This document shows positions 5,975 to 9,390 of a stretch of 9,390 bases of DNA, in pieces. A program made the translations under genes and the position numbers. Under the pieces are notes generated by a model. It worked only from the letters and a program-made list of their open reading frames with translations, had not been told where the DNA came from and did no database searches. The stretch is from PVC group bacterium (GTDB lineage: Bacteria; Verrucomicrobiota; Kiritimatiellia; SS1-B-03-39; UBA6053): NCBI GenBank assembly GCA_003565815.1, contig PXAS01000390.1:1-9390 (forward strand), written 5' to 3'. Numbering within the stretch: position 1 is the first letter of the stretch; the number at the start of each line of letters is the position of its first letter.

Positions 5975-7189
5975 ATGCGCATGTTTTCGCCGCTTTTTTC
6001 AGTTGTGTTCATTTGGGCGCTGTCCCTGCCGTTGCTGGCGCAACGGGAAATCGTCATTGAAGGCCGCGGCAGCGGCATCGCGGGCATCGAATACACCGGA
6101 TTCAACGCCGGGGGGGGCGATGGCCGCGCGTTTTACGACACCCTGCGGCGCAATTTGGAAATATCCGGGTATTTCCGGGAAACGCCCCCCAGTGGCGCCC
6201 AGTTGTCCATGCGCGGCGAGGCCGTTACCCAGGGGGAGCAGTTGCGGGTGATGGTTGAAATCGTGACCCGCGGGAACAATCAACGCCGTTTTGCGCGGGG
6301 GTATGCCATCGAAAGCGGTCGCGGGCGCGCTTTGGCGCGTCGGGTGGCCGATGAGATTGTCAAGGACATGCACAACGCGGAAGGCTTTGCCCGCAAGCGG
6401 ATTATTTTTGTTGGCACCCCCGTCGGACAGGAGAGCAAGGAACTTTACGCGGTCTTTCCCGACGGGGGCGATCAGGTGCAACTCACCCGTTTCGGTTCCG
6501 TGGTGCTGGGACCCCGATGGACCCCGGATGGCGAATCGGTGGTCTACACTTCCTATCATCGCAGGTTTCCCGAGGTGGTGCGTCAAAATTTGCGGACCGG
6601 AACCCTGGACATCCTTTCCAGTTCCTCGGGAATGAACGCCGGCGGAGCGATTTCACCGGATGGACGGTACAGCGCCCTGATCTTGTCGCGGGACGGGCGT
6701 CCTGAACTGTATGTGAAGGATTTGCGCAGCCAGCGTCTGGCCCGGCTGACCACGACCCCGCCCTCGGCGAAATCCAGTCCCTCTTGGTCGCCGGACGGCA
6801 GGCAAATTGTTTTTGTGTCGGGCCATCAGGGGCGCCCGCACCTTTATGTGGTGGGACGCGACGGCGGCGAACCGAGTCGAATCACCCGCGGGGGCGCGGA
6901 AAATCTTTCCCCGGTGTGGGGCAAAAATGGTCAAATCGCCTTCACCCGCAGGGTGGGGCGCACCTATCAAACCGCCATCCTCGATCCCCGAACCCAGGAA
7001 GTTCAGATCGTCAGTCCCGAGGACGCCAACTACGAAGACCCGTCCTGGGCGCCCAACGGTCGTCATTTGGTGGTCACCCGCACAATAAACAATCAATCTT
7101 CGCTCTACTTGCTTGACACACGGGGGACTCCCCCGATACCATTGTTGCGAGAAAGAGGAAATTGGTATATGCCCACTTGGTCTCCCTGA
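5975..7189 (+). CDS. tolB: TolB, periplasmic beta-propeller of the Tol-Pal system
   Basis: This 404-residue secreted protein binds Pal and, in its other state, TolA. Residues 1-22 form a signal peptide (Met-Arg start, hydrophobic core, LLA before Gln23). Residues from about 23 to 135 are the TolB amino-terminal domain (FYDTLRRNLEISGYF, ARRVADEIVKDM). The rest is a six-bladed propeller with PD40-type repeats: RWTPDGESVVYTS (181-193), ISPDGRYSALILS (226-238), WSPDGRQIVFVSG (271-283), VWGKNGQIAFTR (314-325), WAPNGRHLVVTR (358-369), and a closing WSP at the C-terminus. The start at 5975 gives the signal peptide and has GGAG at 5960-5963; a frame open back to 5732 lies within the TolA-like gene and is chance. 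A second in-frame ATG at 5981 is also possible. The gene follows its neighbour by 8 nt. Confidence 0.94.
   Translation: MRMFSPLFSVVFIWALSLPLLAQREIVIEGRGSGIAGIEYTGFNAGGGDGRAFYDTLRRNLEISGYFRETPPSGAQLSMRGEAVTQGEQLRVMVEIVTRGNNQRRFARGYAIESGRGRALARRVADEIVKDMHNAEGFARKRIIFVGTPVGQESKELYAVFPDGGDQVQLTRFGSVVLGPRWTPDGESVVYTSYHRRFPEVVRQNLRTGTLDILSSSSGMNAGGAISPDGRYSALILSRDGRPELYVKDLRSQRLARLTTTPPSAKSSPSWSPDGRQIVFVSGHQGRPHLYVVGRDGGEPSRITRGGAENLSPVWGKNGQIAFTRRVGRTYQTAILDPRTQEVQIVSPEDANYEDPSWAPNGRHLVVTRTINNQSSLYLLDTRGTPPIPLLRERGNWYMPTWSP
7113..7142 (+). promoter_or_regulatory. Candidate internal promoter for pal
   Basis: Within the last codons of tolB, a perfect -35 hexamer TTGACA (7113-7118) is followed after 18 nt by TACCAT (7137-7142, 4 of 6 to the -10 consensus). 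The spacer contains a perfect GC-rich inverted repeat, CGGGGG-ACT-CCCCCG (7121-7135). The inverted repeat has no T-run after it and encodes part of TolB, so it is unlikely to be a terminator. The arrangement could give pal its own expression, but a chance match in coding sequence is quite possible. Confidence 0.25.
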
Positions 7190-7325
7190 GGGCGCTGCCC
7201 GTTTCCGAAGGCTGATCCCGCTTTCTCCGGCGGTCGAATACGGCGATGTTGTGTTCGGCCCCAAATTTGATAATTTCACACGCCCACAACTCCAATCCAT
7301 CATTCCTGCAAAGTACCTCACGATT
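7190..7325 (+). other. tolB-pal intergenic region
   Basis: This 136-nt gap is longer than the other gaps in the tol cluster. The pal frame stays open across it back into tolB, but the translated stretch shows no domain and would bury the lipoprotein signal. GATAAT at 7269-7274 resembles a -10 box without a good -35. There is no Shine-Dalgarno site before the pal ATG. No terminator hairpin is evident. Confidence 0.4.
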
Positions 7326-7886
7326 ATGAAAGCCCAATATTTTTCAATTTTCCGATTTTTTTTCCTCGCCTCCTTGCTGACCTTCGCGGCCTGTCGCCGC
7401 CGTCCGCAAACGGATGCGGGTGACATTCTTGATCTGCCCGACTATGATCCAACCGGAGGGGGCGTTGGCACATTGGACGGAAGCGATTGGGGCATTCCCT
7501 TTGAAGAGGATGATATGGCCCGTCGCGATTTCATCAACCGCACCCCGGTCAACGCCGCGATCGCGCCGGTATATTTTGCCTTCGACAGTTATCGGGTGGC
7601 GCCCGGCGAAGTGTACAAAGTCCAACAGGCCGCCGATCACCTCCGCAGCAATCCCGCCCAAGTGGTGATTGTGGAAGGCCACACCGACGAACGCGGCAGC
7701 CGCGAGTACAACCTGGCCTTGGGCGAACGCCGCGCCTTGGCGGTGCGGGAATCCCTGGTGGGCTTCGGCATTTCCCCCGAGCGCATCCAAACCCTCAGCT
7801 ATGGCGAGGAACAACCCGCGGTCATGGGTCAGGGCGAAAGCGCCTGGTCGCAGAACCGCAGGTCCGAATTCCGCATCATGCGCTGA
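7326..7886 (+). CDS. pal: Pal, peptidoglycan-associated OmpA-family lipoprotein
   Basis: This 186-residue outer-membrane lipoprotein anchors the membrane to peptidoglycan and is the target of TolB. The signal peptide is residues 1-22, and the lipobox FAAC gives lipidated Cys23; Phe at -3 is less usual than Leu. A flexible acidic, Gly-rich linker runs to about residue 75. The OmpA-like domain (about 81-186) has the classic VYFAFDS opening and GHTDERGSREYNLALGERRA (118-137), with the Asp and Arg that bind diaminopimelate peptidoglycan, and the closing QNRRSEF (176-182). The ATG at 7326 is chosen because it starts the signal peptide directly; no Shine-Dalgarno site is visible. Its stop lies inside the end of aroA on the other strand. 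CpoB (ybgF), which often follows pal, is absent here. Confidence 0.95.
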   Translation: MKAQYFSIFRFFFLASLLTFAACRRRPQTDAGDILDLPDYDPTGGGVGTLDGSDWGIPFEEDDMARRDFINRTPVNAAIAPVYFAFDSYRVAPGEVYKVQQAADHLRSNPAQVVIVEGHTDERGSREYNLALGERRALAVRESLVGFGISPERIQTLSYGEEQPAVMGQGESAWSQNRRSEFRIMR

Positions 7887-9108
7887 CGTTTTTCGAAATG
7901 ACCGCCCAATCCTCCCAAAAGCTCGGGTAGGATTTGGCGACCACATCCGCATCGTCCATTTGCACGGCGCCAAGCGCCGACAATGGGGCGAAGGACATGG
8001 CCATGCGGTGATCTTCGTACGTGCGCACCGTTTGGCCGTTTACGTTCAGGGGCGTGCCCGGAAGGATCAGGGCTTCGTCTCCTTCGGTTCCGTATCTTTC
8101 CACTTCGGCATCGCAGCCGAATTTGGCCAGTTCCGTCTGCAAAGCGGCGATACGGTCGGTTTCTTTGATGCGCAGGCTTTTCAGACCGCTCAGGCGGGCG
8201 GGAATGCCCAGACCCGCGCAACAAACCGCGAAGGTCTGGGCCTGGTCGGGAATTCCGGTGAAATCCGCGGTAAAATGATCCGCTCTTGGACCGGGGCTGA
8301 TGACCACCCCGTCCGCTTCAAAGCGGCTTTGCACCCCCAGATTCACGAACAAATCCGCCAGGGCACGGTCTCCCTGCAGACTTTTTTCCCGCAGGTGCAT
8401 CAATTTCAGTTCCCCCTCTCCGGCCAGCGCCATGAGCGTGTACCAATATCCGGCGCCCGACCAGTCCGACTCCACCGCATAGCGTCCGCCCGTGGCGCTT
8501 TGGGTTGGCACCCGGAATCCGCTTTCAGTTTCCTCCACCCGTAATCCGAAACGGGCCATCCATTCAATGGTCATGTCGATATAGGGGCGGGAGGCCACTT
8601 CGCCTGTCAGGGTCAGTTCCAAGCCCATGGGCAAAAACGGACCGATCAGCAACAGGGCGGAAATATACTGTGAACTCACATCGCCACGCACCCGGGCATG
8701 TGGCGTTTTTTGGTCGAACGCAATGACACGGTGGGGCGGGAAGCCTTCTTTCCCCTCGTAGCGGATGTCCGCGCCCAATTCCCGGAGCGCGTCCACGAGA
8801 ATCCCGATGGGTCGTTCCCGCATGCGCGGGGTGCCGGTGATGAGGGCGGGACGATGGGCGGCGGCGCACCAGGCGGTGAGAAAGCGCAGGGTGGTGCCCG
8901 CGTCCCGCGCATCCAGCACCTCCTCCCTGCTTTCCAACAGGGCGGAGAGCAGACGGGTGTCCCGCGCGGCGGAGAGGTTGTCCAATTCAATGGACGGACC
9001 CGCGAGGGCGCGCAGGATCAAAGCCCGGTTGCTTTCGCTTTTGCTGGCCACCATCGGCAAGGTGCCGCGAAGCGGCCGGGAAGGGGTAGGGACGGAAAAG
9101 GGATTCAT
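7876..9108 (-). CDS. aroA: EPSP synthase (3-phosphoshikimate 1-carboxyvinyltransferase)
   Basis: This 410-residue enzyme transfers the enolpyruvyl group of phosphoenolpyruvate to shikimate-3-phosphate in the shikimate pathway to chorismate and aromatic amino acids. Seen: the substrate-binding ASKSESNRAL (21-30, Lys23 and Arg28); DAGTTLRFLTA (69-79), equivalent to NAGTAMRPLTA of E. coli; TPRMRERPI (93-101); GDVSSQYISALLL (142-154); the catalytic Asp288 in GIPDQAQTF; RIKETDRI with Glu316; and EDHRMAM (366-371 region). It is slightly shorter than the E. coli enzyme (427) and closest by eye to Bacteroidota-type forms; Phe replaces the Pro of the RPL motif. The start at 9108 is chosen because LRGTLP follows shortly; GTGAG is a weak site just upstream. 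A frame open to 9213 adds 35 residues without family resemblance. Confidence 0.95.
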   Translation of the reverse strand: MNPFSVPTPSRPLRGTLPMVASKSESNRALILRALAGPSIELDNLSAARDTRLLSALLESREEVLDARDAGTTLRFLTAWCAAAHRPALITGTPRMRERPIGILVDALRELGADIRYEGKEGFPPHRVIAFDQKTPHARVRGDVSSQYISALLLIGPFLPMGLELTLTGEVASRPYIDMTIEWMARFGLRVEETESGFRVPTQSATGGRYAVESDWSGAGYWYTLMALAGEGELKLMHLREKSLQGDRALADLFVNLGVQSRFEADGVVISPGPRADHFTADFTGIPDQAQTFAVCCAGLGIPARLSGLKSLRIKETDRIAALQTELAKFGCDAEVERYGTEGDEALILPGTPLNVNGQTVRTYEDHRMAMSFAPLSALGAVQMDDADVVAKSYPSFWEDWAVISKNVSA

Positions 9109-9286
9109 GCGGATCTCACAATCATTTTTCCGCCCATTCGGCAAGTTCCTACGACTGATTTTTTGAGATTTAAACAACAAACCGTCGCAAGGTCTTCCGT
9201 AAAAAACCGCCATAAAACCCCGCCAATCCCTTCAGGGGCCCGCTGATGGACTGGGATTGTGAAATAAGAGATGAAAAAATAAAAAT
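9109..9286 (-). promoter_or_regulatory. aroA upstream region
   Basis: This non-coding stretch between aroA and the right-hand repeat should hold the aroA promoter. Read on the minus strand it is rich in T- and A-runs, but I find no -35/-10 pair good enough to name. A GGGCCC palindrome with flanking partial symmetry lies near 9236-9241. No other gene is supported here. Confidence 0.3.
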
Positions 9287-9297
9287 GGAGGTGATCC
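9287..9297 (+). other. Extended anti-16S-tail sequence
   Basis: GGAGGTGATCC is the exact complement of GGATCACCTCC at the 3' end of bacterial 16S rRNA. It is therefore an unusually long Shine-Dalgarno match, 11 nt before an ATG at 9303 that opens a 17-codon frame in the repeat. Read on the minus strand it equals the 16S tail itself, but the sequence before it there does not continue as 16S, so it is not an rRNA gene end. It directly abuts the repeat copy. Confidence 0.6.
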
Positions 9298-9390
9298 TGC
9301 GGATGCTTCGCCGGACTGCGGATCATCGTCGGAATCCCACTGGAAACGACAAATGATTCGCGGGACGGCATCGCCATTCGCAGAATTCCC
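9298..9390. repeat. Palindromic repeat, right copy (cut by window end)
   Basis: These 93 nt align without gaps to 197-289 with 9 differences (about 90% identity), in the same orientation. The first 38 nt and the 31-nt stretch 9351-9381 are identical; the differences cluster at 9336-9349 and 9382-9386. The inverted left arms found at 141-176 in the other copy are absent here: the sequence before 9296 is unrelated. The copy probably continues beyond the window. The shared 18-nt motif starting CCTGCGG (9296-9313) also occurs inverted at 313-330. Confidence 0.85.

Noticed and set aside
7113..7325. 71-codon upstream extension of Pal
   Set aside because: It overlaps the end of tolB and would place the lipoprotein signal peptide in the interior.
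9109..9213. 35-codon upstream extension of AroA
   Set aside because: The added residues lack family resemblance, and Met at 9108 lies at the expected distance from the first conserved motif.

Overview
The window is a bacterial chromosomal segment with ordinary biosynthetic and envelope genes, bounded at both ends by copies of a palindromic, apparently non-coding repeat. A complete Tol-Pal set with a lipoprotein Pal and a periplasmic TolB implies a two-membrane (Gram-negative type) cell. The AroA variant is of a kind I associate with Bacteroidota and some PVC lineages, the genes are GC-rich, and Shine-Dalgarno sites are clear before some genes and absent before others. My best guess is a member of the PVC group (Verrucomicrobiota/Kiritimatiellota-like), but this is a low-confidence inference with no marker gene behind it.

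Layout. Positions 1-330 hold a 38-nt hairpin and then a nested palindromic repeat. Positions 331 to about 960 are AT-richer and hold no gene I can support. From 1039 to 7886 eight genes run on the plus strand: ilvB and ilvN (acetolactate synthase large and regulatory subunits), a stand-alone PTS EIIA-type protein, then tolQ, tolR, a TolA/TonB-like linker protein, tolB and pal. aroA (EPSP synthase) lies on the minus strand, and its 3' end overlaps that of pal by 11 nt. The last 93 nt (9298-9390) are a second copy of part of the left-hand repeat in the same orientation, immediately after an 11-nt sequence complementary to the 3' end of 16S rRNA.

How the genes fit together. IlvB and IlvN form the first common enzyme of branched-chain amino acid synthesis, and the valine-binding residues of IlvN are present, so feedback inhibition is expected. 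The EIIA protein keeps its phospho-acceptor histidine but has no other PTS gene nearby, so a regulatory role like EIIA-Ntr is plausible. TolQ and TolR form the proton-driven inner-membrane motor. The TolA-like protein spans the periplasm with a Pro/Glu-rich segment and reaches TolB and Pal at the outer membrane. AroA belongs to the shikimate pathway and is a separate transcription unit.

I see no defence system, CRISPR array, tRNA, rRNA gene, integrase or transposase. The most unusual items are the flanking palindromic repeats, the ilvBN-EIIA neighbourhood, and several small departures from the usual gene architecture.
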